NCBI GenBank assembly: GCA_019689775.1
Contig: JADGGV010000299.1
Location: forward strand, 1-5,499
From: Gemmatimonadota bacterium
GTDB lineage: Bacteria > Gemmatimonadota > Gemmatimonadetes > Longimicrobiales > RSA9
Length of the DNA: 5,499 nt
Direction: 5' to 3'
How positions within the stretch are numbered: position 1 is the first letter of the stretch; the number at the start of each line of letters is the position of its first letter. The notes under the pieces were generated by a model that did no database searches, was not told where the DNA came from, and worked only from the letters and a program-made list of their open reading frames with translations. Made by a program: the position numbers and the translations under genes. Positions 5,459 through 5,499 of this stretch are shown piece after piece.

Positions 5459-5499
5459 TCACATCCGCACCAGGCGCACGCTCCCGGAGCCGGTGTCGA
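5459..5499 (-). CDS. 3' end of an unidentified gene (partial)
   Basis: The minus strand entering from the right edge reads DTGSGSVRLVRM followed by TGA at 5461-5459. The alternating small and hydrophobic residues look like a real beta-strand C-terminus, and the gene would run in the same direction as its neighbours with a normal 66-nt gap to the next start. The TGSGSV pattern recalls the repeats of DUF4097-type putative adhesins, but 12 residues are too few to assign a family. The other minus-strand frames here give no better candidate. Confidence 0.45.
   Translation of the reverse strand, partial: DTGSGSVRLVRM

Noticed and set aside
5118..5462. 114-codon minus-strand frame spanning the promoter region
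   Set aside because: It overlaps the start of the secreted-protein gene in another frame, becomes Arg/Pro-rich, and would cross the predicted promoter and inverted repeat.

Overview
The window is very GC-rich DNA. All its convincing genes lie on the minus strand, so transcription runs from the right edge to the left. GC-rich third codon positions leave long open frames antisense to every gene. The gene content fits a GC-rich, didermal, environmental bacterium: a secreted protein with repeated carboxypeptidase-regulatory-like modules and a conserved WEEARKAL segment, a ChlI/MoxR-type AAA+ ATPase, a NUDT19-type Nudix hydrolase, and a CBS-bearing site-2 protease. Gemmatimonadota is my best guess, from gene style and not from a marker gene.

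Right to left, the layout is as follows. At 5459-5499 sit the last 12 codons of an unidentified gene. A 66-nt gap holds a likely promoter and a perfect 13-bp inverted repeat, and leads into a 558-residue exported protein (5392-3716) with beta-sandwich modules. An 80-nt gap with a second, closely matching promoter (TTGCGG, 17 nt, TAGCTT) precedes a membrane site-2 protease with two CBS domains (3635-2505). The 76-nt gap after it is filled by a 76-bp imperfect palindrome whose arms are each built from degenerate 8-bp units. It starts in the last codons of the protease gene and stops at the Shine-Dalgarno sequence of a Nudix hydrolase (2428-1595). After only 27 nt comes a AAA+ ATPase (1567-107). 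The left edge (1-66) contains only G and C and can fold strongly.

Protease, Nudix hydrolase and ATPase probably form one transcription unit, because I see promoter-like sequence only upstream of the protease. The secreted protein appears to have its own promoter. The three operon products have no obvious shared pathway: an intramembrane protease with an adenine-nucleotide-type sensor, a likely CoA/nucleotide diphosphatase, and an ATPase that normally works with a von Willebrand factor A protein. That partner is not visible here and may lie beyond position 1.

I found no CRISPR array, transposase, phage gene, tRNA or rRNA, and no clear new defence or biosynthetic system. The most interesting material is in the gaps: the 8-bp-unit palindrome, the two matching promoters, the inverted repeat around one of them, and the G/C-only tract.
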